Shown piece after piece: positions 45,669 through 55,201 of a stretch of DNA of 64,000 bases. This DNA comes from Burkholderiaceae bacterium (GTDB lineage: Bacteria; Pseudomonadota; Gammaproteobacteria; Burkholderiales; Burkholderiaceae_C): assembly GCA_004323695.1 (NCBI GenBank), contig SCRU01000028.1, positions 1 to 64,000 of the forward strand. Reading direction: 5' to 3'. How positions within the stretch are numbered: the first letter of the stretch is position 1; each line of letters begins with the position of its first letter. The position numbers were made by a program, and so were the translations under genes. Below the pieces are notes generated by a model. The model was not told the DNA's origin. It did not search any database and saw nothing but the letters and a program-made list of their open reading frames with translations.

Positions 45669-46739
45669 CTATCGCTGCTCGATCCTGTCGGCCATCAGGT
45701 CCATGTAGCTTGCACCGTCCCCCAGGTTCAGCCGGATCCGCACCGGCAGGTACTGCAGGCTCGGCGCAAACCACAACTCCACCGTGATGTCGCCGGGCGC
45801 GCTGTCGGGCGGCAGCGGCTTGATGTGAAAGGCCTGCACCGGGCCCAGCCGCGGGATGTACAGCGACACTTCTTCGGGCACGTCGTAAGTCCACAAACCG
45901 ACGCCGCCCGGGCGCGCCAGCCACCGCTGAAACGGGTGGCCCACCTGCAAACGGGTGTGGCCGGTGCTGAACTGGTAGGCGAGGTCGATGAACTGGCTGA
46001 TGGTGTCCTGCACTCCCGGCGGGCGCGGTACCTGCCGGCCGCTGGGCAGCGTGACGCTGTCCGCGTTCAACAGAATGTCGCGATGTCGCCCGCGCACCAA
46101 CTCTTCGTAGGCGCGCGGCGCGAGGCCGGCCGCGGTGACCCGGCCCTGGCTGGTCATGCTCATACTGAATAGCCAGCCCAGATCGACCTCGATGCGCGCC
46201 TGGTATTCATCGCCCTGGCGCTGCCACAGTACCTGCGCGGTCCCTTTCAGCGCGCCGCGGTAGTAACCGCCCAGCGTGTAGCTGATCCGGGTGTCGGCTG
46301 GCCACGCGTCCAGGTCGTTCGTGCTGCTGGCGGGCGCCCTGGCCGTATCGTCGAGCGGTGTGATGCTGCTGCCGGCCGGCGCGGAGGCGGCGGTGCCGGG
46401 CGCTGACGCTGGCGCCACAGGTGCGCTGACCGCGGCGTCGGGCGCGGACGCAACGGGCTGCGGCGGCGCGACAGGTGCATGGGATGTTTTTTCGACAACT
46501 ATTGATTTCGTAGCTGAGTATTCTTTATTGGCAGGGGTTGCAGCCACTTTTTTCTCCGAAACAGGCGACGGCGGCGCTGTCGGCACGATCTCGCGCGTCA
46601 ACATCGGCGCGGTCATGGGGCGCAGCACCGAGGGTTCCTGCCAGTGATTCGCGAGCCAGGCCAGCACGGCCCAGTGCGCCAGCAGCACGGCCAGCGCCAG
46701 CGCGGCAATGCGGCGGCCTAGTCTTGCGCTGCGAGCCAC
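45669..46739 (-). CDS. DUF3108-domain envelope protein
   Basis: 356 residues from GTG 46739, the only reasonable start close to the N-terminal membrane segment (IAALALAVLLAHWAVLAWL). A long Ala/Pro/Ser linker (about 45-140) leads to a DUF3108 domain (ISYTLGGYYRGALKGTAQVLW to the end), a beta-rich fold predicted in the periplasm. The function is unknown. The GTG lies inside the last codons of the M61 peptidase gene (22-base overlap). The linker has a short-repeat copy in frame. Confidence 0.82.
   Translation of the reverse strand: MARSARLGRRIAALALAVLLAHWAVLAWLANHWQEPSVLRPMTAPMLTREIVPTAPPSPVSEKKVAATPANKEYSATKSIVVEKTSHAPVAPPQPVASAPDAAVSAPVAPASAPGTAASAPAGSSITPLDDTARAPASSTNDLDAWPADTRISYTLGGYYRGALKGTAQVLWQRQGDEYQARIEVDLGWLFSMSMTSQGRVTAAGLAPRAYEELVRGRHRDILLNADSVTLPSGRQVPRPPGVQDTISQFIDLAYQFSTGHTRLQVGHPFQRWLARPGGVGLWTYDVPEEVSLYIPRLGPVQAFHIKPLPPDSAPGDITVELWFAPSLQYLPVRIRLNLGDGASYMDLMADRIEQR
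46498..46517 (+). repeat. AT-rich short repeat copy inside the DUF3108 gene
   Basis: ACTATTGATTTCGTAGCTGA, in the codons of the low-complexity linker (peptide SATKSIVVE); surrounded by A/T-rich codons unlike the rest of the gene. Confidence 0.5.
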
Positions 46740-48484
46740 GGCTGGGCCAGGGCGGCGTCGCGCAGGGCCAGGCGCCACGTGGTGACGGCGGGCGGCAGTG
46801 CCAGCGCGAGGCGCAGCAGGCGTTTGTCGCGCGCGACGAGTACGGTCAGCTTGCGCGCGGCTCCGGCGTACAGCGGCAACTCGTCGAGCTTGCCCATGCG
46901 CCAGCTACTCCGCGACGCCCCGGTTCCGACCTCGATGCCCAGCCATTCGTCGCCTGCGGCCAGACCGGCACGCTCGCCGGCGCCGCCGCGCAGCACGGTC
47001 TTGATATGGATGCCGTTGCCCTCGCTCACGCGCAGGCCCAGCCGCTGTGCCAGCTGGGCCGGCTCCGCGAGCACGGCCACGCCGTGGCGCTCGAGCAAGT
47101 CCTGCAGCGGCAATTCGCGCGTGCCGTGCACCCAGTGCGCGATCTCCTTCGAGAAGGAGCGCCCGCCCAGTTCCTGCAGCACCGCGGCGAAGTCGGCCTC
47201 GGTCATGGGGCCGGCCTGGCAACGCTGCCAAAGCGCCCGCATCACATGGTCGAGTGTGGTCCTGCCTTCGGCGCGCAGCGTCAGGTCGAAGCACAGCGCC
47301 ACCAGCGCGCCCTTGGTGTAGTAGCTCACCGTGGCGTTGGGCGTGTTCTCATCCTGCCGGTAATATTTAACCCAAGCGTCGAAGCTGGCCTGCGCCACCG
47401 ATTGCAGGTGGCGTCCCGGTGTCTGCTGTACCTGATTGATGGTTTTGTTCAACAGGCGCAGGTAGCCGGCATCATCGACCAGGCCAGCGCGGCGCAGCAG
47501 CAGATCGTCGTAGTAGCTGGTGAAACCCTCGAAGAACCACAATAGCTGCGTGTAGTTTTCCTGCGTGTAGTCGTAGCGTGCGAACTCCACCGGGCGCAGG
47601 CGCTTGACGTTCCAGGTGTGGAAATACTCGTGGCTGATCAGGCCCTGCAGCGTGGTATAGCCTTCCGGCGGCTTTTTCTCGCCCAGGCGCGGCAGATCGC
47701 GCCGGTTGCAGATCAGCGCGGTGGCGTTGCGATGCTCGAGTCCGCCGTAGCCGTCGTCCACCGCGTTCAGCATGAACAGGTAATGCTGTTGCGGCGCCCG
47801 GGCCCTGCCGCCCGCGGATCCATGCCAGAGGCGGATTTCGGCCTCGCAGATTTTTTGCGCGTCCGCCAGCAGCCGCTCGAAGTCGAACGAGTGCGGCGCG
47901 CCGGCCACCACGAAGCGGTGCGGCACGCCATGCGCCGTGAAGGTTCCGCTGCGGAACGTGCCCATTTCAACCGGGCAATCCACCAGTTCGTCATAGCTGG
48001 CCGCCAGATACAGGCCGAACCCTTTCTTATCGACTTTTTGCGCTTTTGCCGACGTGGCAATTGACCAGTCCGCTATTTCTTTTGAAGCAACCAGTTCAAG
48101 CCCATGCGGCCGGTCGTCCTGCCCTTCGACCCGCAGGCACAGGCTGGTGCCGTTGAAAAAGCCGCGCTGGGCGTCCAGCCACGCGGTACGCACCGAAGGG
48201 TCCAGCGCGTACACCTCGTAGCTCAGCTCCAGCGGCAGCGTCGGCACGCCGTTGATTTGCCAGCTGCATTTGTCCAACTGTTGCGCCGGCACGGTCTTGC
48301 CGCGCTGGCGCGCCCGCAGGTTCTGCAGGTTTTTCGAGAACTCGCGCACCAGATAGCTGCCGGGTATCCAGACCGGCAGGCTCACGCGCTGCCCGGCGGC
48401 TGGTTCGGCAATAGTGAGGGTGACGCGGTACAGATGGGCGTTCAGGTCCGCCACTTCCACACGATAGTGCAGGGGCGGCGTCAT
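46718..48484 (-). CDS. M61-family glycyl-type aminopeptidase with PDZ domain
   Basis: 588 residues. The zinc motif HEYFH (His285, Glu286, His289) lies in LISHEYFHTWNVKRLRP, followed by EGFTSYYDDLLLRRAG with the third ligand Glu. The C-terminal 100 residues resemble a PDZ domain (GIHIKTVLRGGAGERAGLAAGD). No signal peptide, so likely cytoplasmic. ATG 48484 gives the normal family start; the open frame upstream is antisense-type shadow over dsbC. Confidence 0.9.
   Translation of the reverse strand: MTPPLHYRVEVADLNAHLYRVTLTIAEPAAGQRVSLPVWIPGSYLVREFSKNLQNLRARQRGKTVPAQQLDKCSWQINGVPTLPLELSYEVYALDPSVRTAWLDAQRGFFNGTSLCLRVEGQDDRPHGLELVASKEIADWSIATSAKAQKVDKKGFGLYLAASYDELVDCPVEMGTFRSGTFTAHGVPHRFVVAGAPHSFDFERLLADAQKICEAEIRLWHGSAGGRARAPQQHYLFMLNAVDDGYGGLEHRNATALICNRRDLPRLGEKKPPEGYTTLQGLISHEYFHTWNVKRLRPVEFARYDYTQENYTQLLWFFEGFTSYYDDLLLRRAGLVDDAGYLRLLNKTINQVQQTPGRHLQSVAQASFDAWVKYYRQDENTPNATVSYYTKGALVALCFDLTLRAEGRTTLDHVMRALWQRCQAGPMTEADFAAVLQELGGRSFSKEIAHWVHGTRELPLQDLLERHGVAVLAEPAQLAQRLGLRVSEGNGIHIKTVLRGGAGERAGLAAGDEWLGIEVGTGASRSSWRMGKLDELPLYAGAARKLTVLVARDKRLLRLALALPPAVTTWRLALRDAALAQPWLAAQD
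48072..48092 (+). repeat. Weak AT-rich short repeat copy inside the M61 gene
   Basis: Starts GCTATTTCTTTTGAAGCAAC; shares the GCTAT plus A/T spacer but the right arm is poor. Confidence 0.3.
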
Positions 48485-48516
48485 GGTGCGCGGCTTCAAG
48501 GGGTTGTTGGTGCCGT

Positions 48517-49239
48517 CTATTTGGCGGACGCCAGCAGCTTCTCGACTTGTTCCGTGTCGATGTAGCCGGGCACGCGGGCGCCGTTTGCGAAGAACAGCGT
48601 GGGCGTGCCCGTGATCGCGTGCGCCTGCGCGAACGCCAGGTTGCGCGCGATGGCGGAGGTGTCGCAACTGGCCGCGGGCGGCGCGATGTCGCGCACCATC
48701 AGGTCCTGCCACGCCTTCGCGCGGTCCTTGGCGCACCAGACATTTCTGGATTTTTCCGGGGAATCGTGTCCCAGAATGGGGATCAGGAACATGTGGATCG
48801 TGACGTTGTCGACGCCCTGCAGGTCGCGCTCGAAGTGCTTGCAGTACGGGCAATTGGGGTCCTCGAAGACTGCCATCTGCCGTTTGCCGTTGCCGCGCAC
48901 GATCGTGAACGCGTCCGCCACCGGCAGCCTGGCGAAATCCACGGCGGTCAGCTTCGCGATGCGCTCCTCGGTCAGGTTGCGGCGCGCGCGCGTATCGATC
49001 AGCGAACCCTGAATCAGGAAATTGCCCGATGCATCCGTGTACAGGATGTCCGAGCCGTTCACCCGCAACTCGTACAGGCCCGGCATCGGGGTCTTGCTGA
49101 TTTCGTCGATCTTGGGCATTTGCGGCACCCGCTCGGCCAGGTTCTTGCGGATCACGGCTTCCTGCGCGCCCGCGCCCAGGCAACTCGACAAGGCCGCCAG
49201 CGCCAGCAACGCGGCCAGCAGGGTTCTGAATAATTTCAT
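48517..49239 (-). CDS. dsbC: Periplasmic disulfide isomerase DsbC
   Basis: 240 residues. Signal peptide (MKLFRTLLAALLALAALSSC to about 26), an N-terminal dimerisation domain (VNGSDILYTDASGNFLIQGSLID) and a thioredoxin fold with active site EDPNCPYCKHFE. It reshuffles wrong disulfides in exported proteins. GTG 49245 two codons earlier is an alternative start. It precedes the M61 peptidase by 32 bases. Confidence 0.93.
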   Translation of the reverse strand: MKLFRTLLAALLALAALSSCLGAGAQEAVIRKNLAERVPQMPKIDEISKTPMPGLYELRVNGSDILYTDASGNFLIQGSLIDTRARRNLTEERIAKLTAVDFARLPVADAFTIVRGNGKRQMAVFEDPNCPYCKHFERDLQGVDNVTIHMFLIPILGHDSPEKSRNVWCAKDRAKAWQDLMVRDIAPPAASCDTSAIARNLAFAQAHAITGTPTLFFANGARVPGYIDTEQVEKLLASAK

Positions 49240-49285
49240 GTTCACGATTCCGGTTGTTTTGAATGGCTGGCGCGACCGCGCGGGG

Positions 49286-50404
49286 TCAGCGCAGCCCCAT
49301 GGCCTGGCGGGTCAGCCAGGTCTTGAGCGGCCCGCTGTGATCGAACCCGTTCATGCCCCAGTTGCGCAATCTCTGCAGCGGTCCCGCGGAGGGCGCGAAC
49401 AACTGCTGCAGGCCATCGGTGGCAAGTCCCATGGAAATCACGTCCGCCTTGCGCGCGCGCTCGTAGCGGCGCAGCAGCCGCAGGTCGCCCACGCCGCGCC
49501 AGGACGCGCGCTCGTGCAGCACCCGGGCCAGCTCCGCCACATCGGCCAGGCCCAGATTCAGCCCTTGCCCCGCCAGCGGATGCACGGTGTGGGCGGCGTC
49601 CCCCGCCAGCGCCCAGCCCTGGCCGCCGTGTTGACCCACCCAGCGATTCGCGCGAGCCAGTTGCAGCGGCCACGCGGCGCGCTCGCTGACCAGTTCGAGC
49701 GCGCCCAGGGCCTCGTGGCTGGCGGCGCCCAGCTGCCGCGCGAACTCTTCCGGCCCCAGTGCCAGCAGCGGCGCCGTGCGCTCCTGTGGAACCGACCACA
49801 CCACGGCCACCGCGTTGCCCTGCGCGCCGCCCATCGGCAGGAAGGCCAGAATTTCATTGTGGGCAAACCACTGGCGCGCGATCTGCGCGTGCGGCTTCTC
49901 GCAGCTCAGCCGGGCGGCAATCGCCTGCTGCGGGTACGGGGTCACGTCGAACTCGACGCCGAACTGCGCGCGCGCAGGGCTGGCCCGGCCTTCGCAGACC
50001 ACGGTCAGCGCCGCGCCGGTCGGCGTGTTCACCACCTCGACCAGCGGCTGGTAGCGCACAGCCTCCTGCAGTCGCGCCTCCAGTGCCGGCACATCCACGA
50101 TCCAGGCCAGGGCCGGCGCACCCGCCAGCGCAGCACTGAAGTCGATCTCGCCGCCATCGTCGCCCAGTACCTGCATGGCCTGGACGGCCGTGGCAAAAGC
50201 GTCGTCCGGCCAACTGCGCAGTGATTCGAGCAGCGTGCGGGCCGCGCTGTTGAGTGCATAGGCGCGCACATCGGCGCCCGCCCCGCCCACCGGGGCGGGC
50301 TCGGCCACCAGTGCCACGTGCAGCCCGTCGCGCGCCAGCAGCAGGGCCAGCGTGCGTCCCACCACGCCGGCGCCGCGAACGCACACATCAAAGGGTTGAG
50401 CCAT
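49286..50404 (-). CDS. UbiH/UbiF-family FAD-dependent hydroxylase
   Basis: 372 residues. N-terminal FAD-binding GAGVVGRTLALLLARDG and the second FAD motif GDAAHTVHPLAGQGLNLGLAD are clear. Such enzymes hydroxylate the ubiquinone ring precursor in the membrane-associated Ubi complex; which ring position is served cannot be told from sequence. It begins close to the divergent MOSC gene and is followed by dsbC. Confidence 0.9.
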   Translation of the reverse strand: MAQPFDVCVRGAGVVGRTLALLLARDGLHVALVAEPAPVGGAGADVRAYALNSAARTLLESLRSWPDDAFATAVQAMQVLGDDGGEIDFSAALAGAPALAWIVDVPALEARLQEAVRYQPLVEVVNTPTGAALTVVCEGRASPARAQFGVEFDVTPYPQQAIAARLSCEKPHAQIARQWFAHNEILAFLPMGGAQGNAVAVVWSVPQERTAPLLALGPEEFARQLGAASHEALGALELVSERAAWPLQLARANRWVGQHGGQGWALAGDAAHTVHPLAGQGLNLGLADVAELARVLHERASWRGVGDLRLLRRYERARKADVISMGLATDGLQQLFAPSAGPLQRLRNWGMNGFDHSGPLKTWLTRQAMGLR

Positions 50405-50447
50405 GGCCGCAATTGTAGGAGGGCAGGCACAATCGGCACTTTATGCA

Positions 50448-51335
50448 ATGGAATGCCCCGTGACCTCTTCCAGCCCCGATGTAACGGGCCGCATCGAGCG
50501 GCTGTTTGTCTATCCCATCAAGTCGTGTGCTGGCGTCGAGGTGCAGCAGGCGCTGCTGCAAGAGACCGGACTGGAGTGGGACCGCGCCTGGATGGTGGTG
50601 GACGAGGCGGGCGAATTCGTCACGCAGCGCGTGTTGCCGCGCATGGCGCTGATTCGCCCGCAACTCAGGAGCAACGAGATGGTGCTGCGCGCGCCCGGCA
50701 TGCTGGCGCTGCATGTATCGTTCGACGCGGTGGACCAGCCCGCGCGCGTGCGTGTCTGGAAAGACGACGTGCCCGCCTGGGACATGGGCGCGCTGGCGGC
50801 GCAGTGGTTCAGCGACTTTCTGGGGCAACAACTGCGGCTCGTGCGCTTCGACCCCGACGTGCGGCGCCTGTCCAGTCTGGAATGGACCGGCGGCGTGGAA
50901 GCGCCGGTGCAGTTCAGCGACGCCTTTGCCTTGCTCGTGATCAGCCAGGCGGCACTCGACGACCTGAACACCCGGCTGCAGACGGCCCGGCACGCGCCGG
51001 TCGGCATGGAGCGCTTTCGCCCGAATCTCGTGTTGTCCGGCGTTGATGCGCACGACGAGGATCGCGTGGACCTGTTCGATGTGGCGACCGGCAGGGATGC
51101 GATCCGGCTCAAACCCGTCAAGCCCTGTGTGCGCTGCCCGATTCCGAATGTGGACCCTGCAAGCGGCATTCCCAGCCCCGAGGTCGGCGACACGCTGCAG
51201 GCGTACCGGCAGGACGCGCGCATGAACGGCGGCATCACCTTCGGCATGAATGCCATCGTGCTGGCCGGCGCGGGGCAGGTGCTGCGCGTGGGCCAGCGCG
51301 TTGCGGCGGACTACGTCTTCGACACGCCGGCCTGA
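50448..51335 (+). CDS. MOSC-domain protein with N-terminal beta-barrel
   Basis: 295 residues from ATG 50448 (GTG 50460 is an alternative). The MOSC N-terminal barrel (RIERLFVYPIKSCAGVEVQ) and the MOSC core with the sulfur-carrying cysteine region KPCVRCPIPNVDP are present. Relatives (YcbX, mARC) use molybdenum cofactor to reduce N-hydroxylated compounds. Divergent from the UbiH-type gene; ychF follows 51 bases later. Confidence 0.88.
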   Translation: MECPVTSSSPDVTGRIERLFVYPIKSCAGVEVQQALLQETGLEWDRAWMVVDEAGEFVTQRVLPRMALIRPQLRSNEMVLRAPGMLALHVSFDAVDQPARVRVWKDDVPAWDMGALAAQWFSDFLGQQLRLVRFDPDVRRLSSLEWTGGVEAPVQFSDAFALLVISQAALDDLNTRLQTARHAPVGMERFRPNLVLSGVDAHDEDRVDLFDVATGRDAIRLKPVKPCVRCPIPNVDPASGIPSPEVGDTLQAYRQDARMNGGITFGMNAIVLAGAGQVLRVGQRVAADYVFDTPA

Positions 51336-51386
51336 TGCGCTCACTGGTGTGCCTTACACTGGGCACCCTGTTTTTCGAGGTTCACC

Positions 51387-52481
51387 ATGAGTTTGAAGTG
51401 CGGCATCGTGGGCCTGCCCAATGTCGGTAAATCCACCCTTTTCAACGCGCTGACCAAGGCGCATGTCGCGGCCGAGAACTACCCGTTCTGCACGATCGAA
51501 CCCAGCGTCGGCGTGGTCGAAGTGCCGGACCCGCGGCTCGCGCAGCTGGCCGCGATTGCCAACCCTGAGCGCATCGTGCCGGCGATCGTCGAGTTCGTCG
51601 ACATTGCGGGCCTCGTTGCCGGTGCGAGTCAGGGCGAGGGCCTGGGCAACCAGTTCCTCGCGCACATCCGCGAAACCGATGCGATCGTCAACGTGGTGCG
51701 CTGCTTCGAAGACGACAACGTGATCCACGTCGCGGGCCGGGTCGACCCGGTCGCCGACATCGAGGTGATCCAGACCGAGCTGTGTCTGGCCGACCTGGCC
51801 ACCGTCGAGAAGACGCTGGCGCGCAGCGTGAAGGCGGCCAAGAGCGGCAACGACAAGGAGGCCGCGGCGCTGGTGAAGCTGCTCACCACCGTGCAGGCCG
51901 AACTGAACGAAGGCAAACCGGCGCGCACGCTTGACTTTACGCACGAGGAACAGGCGCTGCTCAAACCCCTGTGCCTGATCACCGCGAAGCCCGCGATGTT
52001 CGTCGGCAACGTCGCCGAAGATGGTTTCGCGGACAACCCGCTGCTGGAGCGCCTGCGTGAAGTGGCGCAGCGCCAGGGCGCGCCGGTGGTCGCGATCTGC
52101 GCGAAGGTGGAGGCGGAACTGGCCGACATGAGCGACGAAGACCGCGCGCTGTTCCTGAATGAACTCGGCGAGCACGAGCCCGGACTGAACCGTCTGATCC
52201 GCGCCGGCTTCAAGCTGCTGGGCCTGCAGACCTACTTCACCGCCGGCCCGAAGGAAGTGCGCGCCTGGACCATCCATATCGGCGACACTGGCCCGCAGGC
52301 CGCCGGCGTGATCCATACCGATTTCGAGCGCGGCTACATCCGCGCGCAGACCATCGCGTTCGACGACTACATTCAATACAAAGGCGAGCAGGGCGCGAAG
52401 GACGCCGGCAAGATGCGAGCCGAGGGCAAGGACTATGTGGTGAAGGACGGAGACGTGATGAACTTTTTGTTCAACGTCTAG
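51387..52481 (+). CDS. ychF: Redox-responsive ATPase/GTPase YchF
   Basis: 364 residues. OBG-family G1 motif [17 protein letters not shown], switch [20 protein letters not shown] and a C-terminal TGS domain. YchF binds ATP and ribosomes and dampens oxidative stress responses. The stop overlaps the converging lyase stop by 4 bases. Standard length. Confidence 0.96.
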   Translation: MSLKCGIVGLPNVGKSTLFNALTKAHVAAENYPFCTIEPSVGVVEVPDPRLAQLAAIANPERIVPAIVEFVDIAGLVAGASQGEGLGNQFLAHIRETDAIVNVVRCFEDDNVIHVAGRVDPVADIEVIQTELCLADLATVEKTLARSVKAAKSGNDKEAAALVKLLTTVQAELNEGKPARTLDFTHEEQALLKPLCLITAKPAMFVGNVAEDGFADNPLLERLREVAQRQGAPVVAICAKVEAELADMSDEDRALFLNELGEHEPGLNRLIRAGFKLLGLQTYFTAGPKEVRAWTIHIGDTGPQAAGVIHTDFERGYIRAQTIAFDDYIQYKGEQGAKDAGKMRAEGKDYVVKDGDVMNFLFNV

Positions 52482-53935
52482 CGCCGCCCGCCGCGCGCCT
52501 GCCGGCGCTGCACATACCACTGCGCGGCGCGCTCCAGCCAGCGCTGCGCCTGCCCGCGCAGGCCGCCCGGCGGTGGCGGCATCTGGTGCAGGTCGATGTC
52601 GGTGCCGCCGGCCCGGTACATCTGGGCAAACAGGTCGAGCACCTGTTTTCGCACCATGCCACGCAGCGGCAGATGGCTGATGAGGCCGTAGGTGGCGGCG
52701 GTGCCGGTGCGGGCCAGCGCGGGATTCGCGCGCACCGTTTGCACCGCGCCCTGCAGGTCGCGCAGATAGGGCTCCACCACCGGCAAATGGTTCGCAGTGA
52801 TCATCGCGTGCAGGCCGTCGGGGTTCTGCAGGCGGTTGACGTTCCAGCCGCGTGCGTCCATCTGGTCGCCGACCGCATAGATGTTGACCTGCGGATCCGC
52901 CGCGCCGTAGGCGAGCAGCGGGCCGCTGGGGTCGCCCAGCACCTGCAGTCCGTCGATCGCTGCGACGCCTTCGCGCAGCCGGTCGAACGCCTGCATCGTG
53001 CGCCGCGCCAGGTCGCAGTAGCCGTCCTTGCCGAAATGCTGCATCGCAGCCCAGGCTGCCGCGTACGCGCCGCCAGGGCGCGTGCCGAGCAACGCCGGAG
53101 ACGCAAACACCCCGCCCGGCCAGTCCTGATGCACGAACATCTGGTGCTTCAGGTATTCGAGGTTGCGGTACGTGATGGTCGAGGCCCCCTTGGACGCGAA
53201 ACCGTACTTGTGGATGTCGGCCGAAATGCTGGTCACTCCCGGCACGCGGTAGTCCCATGGCGGCAGCGTCCTGCCACCGGCTTCCATGAACGGCAGAATG
53301 AAGCCGCCCACGCAGGCGTCCACATGCAGCGGAATGCCACGTTTGGCCGCGAGGGCCGCCATCGCCTCGATCGGATCGATCGTGCCGTGCGGATAGCCCG
53401 GTGCCGAGCCGAGCACCATCACCGTGTTGCGGTTCAGCAGCCGCGGCAGGCGCGACACGTCGGCGCGCAAATCATCGTCCAGCGCGAGCAGGCGCAGCTT
53501 GACGCCGAAGTACTCCGACGCCTTGAACCAGGCGACGTGCGCCGTGGGGGTCAGCACCATCTCGGGCCGCGTGACGCCGCGCCGGCGCGCCAGGTCGCGG
53601 TAGGTCTTGACCGCCAGCAGGCAGCTTTCGGTCCCGCCCGAAGTGACGACCCCGCACACCTCCGGTGTGCCGTGCAGCATGTCGCCCACGCTGGCGATGA
53701 TGTCGTTTTCCAGCCGCTTCAGGCTTTTGAACGCGGTGGGATTGAGTCCGTTCGCGCTCGAAAACGCCTGATAGGCCTGCCCGAGAAAGGCCTCGTGTTC
53801 TTCATCGAGGTAATACACCAGGCTCCACAGGCGGCCGTGTTTGTAGTCCGGATCGTCGGCCGCGTAGCCGCTCAGTTCGGCCAGCACGTCCTCGCGAGCG
53901 CGTCCATGGGCGGGCAGCGCGGTCTTTGCGTTCAT
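52478..53935 (-). CDS. PLP-dependent lyase, sphingosine-1-phosphate lyase/group II decarboxylase-like
   Basis: 485 residues. PLP features: [32 protein letters not shown] and the Schiff-base lysine in [15 protein letters not shown]. The overall layout and the order of motifs fit bacterial sphingosine-1-phosphate lyase-like proteins better than glutamate decarboxylase, but substrate is not proven. GGAGGAG precedes ATG 53935, which overlaps the DedA gene stop (ATGA). No sphingolipid synthesis genes are seen here. Confidence 0.85.
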   Translation of the reverse strand: MNAKTALPAHGRAREDVLAELSGYAADDPDYKHGRLWSLVYYLDEEHEAFLGQAYQAFSSANGLNPTAFKSLKRLENDIIASVGDMLHGTPEVCGVVTSGGTESCLLAVKTYRDLARRRGVTRPEMVLTPTAHVAWFKASEYFGVKLRLLALDDDLRADVSRLPRLLNRNTVMVLGSAPGYPHGTIDPIEAMAALAAKRGIPLHVDACVGGFILPFMEAGGRTLPPWDYRVPGVTSISADIHKYGFASKGASTITYRNLEYLKHQMFVHQDWPGGVFASPALLGTRPGGAYAAAWAAMQHFGKDGYCDLARRTMQAFDRLREGVAAIDGLQVLGDPSGPLLAYGAADPQVNIYAVGDQMDARGWNVNRLQNPDGLHAMITANHLPVVEPYLRDLQGAVQTVRANPALARTGTAATYGLISHLPLRGMVRKQVLDLFAQMYRAGGTDIDLHQMPPPPGGLRGQAQRWLERAAQWYVQRRQARGGRR

Positions 53936-54543
53936 CTTGGAGCTCCTCCCTTCCTGCGTCGCCGCCACCACCAGACGGCGAGTGCCAGTGCTGCCACCAG
54001 CAGCAGATAGCCCTGCAGGTGGTGCAGCACGTCCAGTATCTGCTGCCAGCGGCCCCCGACGTAACGCACGCCATAAACCAGCAGCGGCAACTCGACCAGC
54101 GCAGCCAGGCCGTCGAACACGACCAGGTGCCGGTAGCGCATGCGCAGCGATCCCGCCGCCAGGAACAGGGCGGTACGGATGCCCGGCATGAACCGCACCG
54201 CGAAGATGTACGCCGGTCCGTAGCGCCGCAGGGTCTGTTGCAGCGCCTGCAGTCGCTCGGGCCGCACGATGCGGGCCATGAACGGCTTTTGCAGCAGGCC
54301 GGCTCCGTAGCGATAGCCCCAGTGGAACACCAGCGCGTCGCCGCCGACGAGGCCCAGCCAGGCGACCGCTATCAGTGGCACCGGATCCATCACGCCCTGC
54401 AAGGTCAGCGCACTGGCGGCCAGCAGCACGATGTCCTCGTTCATCGGCAGTCCCACGCCACAGCCGAACAGCAATGCAAACAGCAGCAGATACGCCGGTC
54501 CGCCCTGCAGTGACTGCAACAGCGGCCAAACAGAGTCCATCAT
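53932..54543 (-). CDS. DedA-family membrane protein
   Basis: 203 residues, several hydrophobic segments. The DedA signature is recognisable: GLPMNEDIVLLAASAL, GGDALVFHWGYRYG and FAVRFMPGIRTALFLAAGSL with the conserved acidic and Arg residues. DedA proteins act in lipid carrier flipping and membrane homeostasis. It is translationally linked to the PLP lyase. Confidence 0.9.
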   Translation of the reverse strand: MMDSVWPLLQSLQGGPAYLLLFALLFGCGVGLPMNEDIVLLAASALTLQGVMDPVPLIAVAWLGLVGGDALVFHWGYRYGAGLLQKPFMARIVRPERLQALQQTLRRYGPAYIFAVRFMPGIRTALFLAAGSLRMRYRHLVVFDGLAALVELPLLVYGVRYVGGRWQQILDVLHHLQGYLLLVAALALAVWWWRRRRKGGAPR

Positions 54544-54595
54544 CGAGTCTCTCCCCCATGAGCTGCGGCACCGTAGCTGGTCTGGGGCACGGGAC

Positions 54596-55078
54596 TCAGA
54601 ACTCGACCCGCCCCGGAAACACCCACACCAGAAGCGCCGTCATCACCAGATAGCGCAGGAACTTGCCGATCGCCATCCAGCCCAGGCAAGGCCAGAAAGG
54701 CATCTTAAGCCAGCCGGCCACCGCGCAAAGCGGGTCGCCGATCACCGGCAGCCAGGACAGCAGGCAGGCCACGGGGCCGAGCTTTTCCAGCCAGTCCAGG
54801 GCTTTCAGATGCGTGCGCGAGTGCCGGTATTTGTCCAGCATCTGGTGCGCGCCATAGCCCATCCACCAGTCGAGCGCGCCGCCCAGCGTGTTGCCCAGGG
54901 TCGCGACCAGCACGGTGGGCCAGTACAGGTCGGGGTTGAGCTTGACCACGCCGAACACCACCGGCTCGGAGCCCAGCGGGATCAGCGTGGCGGAGATGAA
55001 CGACACCAGGAACACCGTGCTCAGGCCGAGCTGCGGCAGCGCCAGCAGTGTGAGCAGTTGTTCGATCCAGGTGGGCAT
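54596..55078 (-). CDS. YqaA-family (DedA-related) membrane protein
   Basis: 160 residues, about four membrane segments. The motif SATLIPLGSEPVVFG and GNTLGGALDWWMGYGAHQML plus LSWLPVIGDPLCAVAGWLKM are those of YqaA. ATG 55078 is preferred over an ATG three codons earlier. Role in membrane lipid or small-molecule transport is inferred only from the DedA superfamily. Confidence 0.9.
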   Translation of the reverse strand: MPTWIEQLLTLLALPQLGLSTVFLVSFISATLIPLGSEPVVFGVVKLNPDLYWPTVLVATLGNTLGGALDWWMGYGAHQMLDKYRHSRTHLKALDWLEKLGPVACLLSWLPVIGDPLCAVAGWLKMPFWPCLGWMAIGKFLRYLVMTALLVWVFPGRVEF

Positions 55079-55201
55079 GAATGCCACGAAGTATAGGGAG
55101 CGCGGCGCGCGCGATTTTCAGGGATGAATTGGCGGGCGACTACAATGGCAACCCCCTGTTTGGTGCCTCTTTTCTTCCGACGCGTCCGCTCTCGATCTGC
55201 C

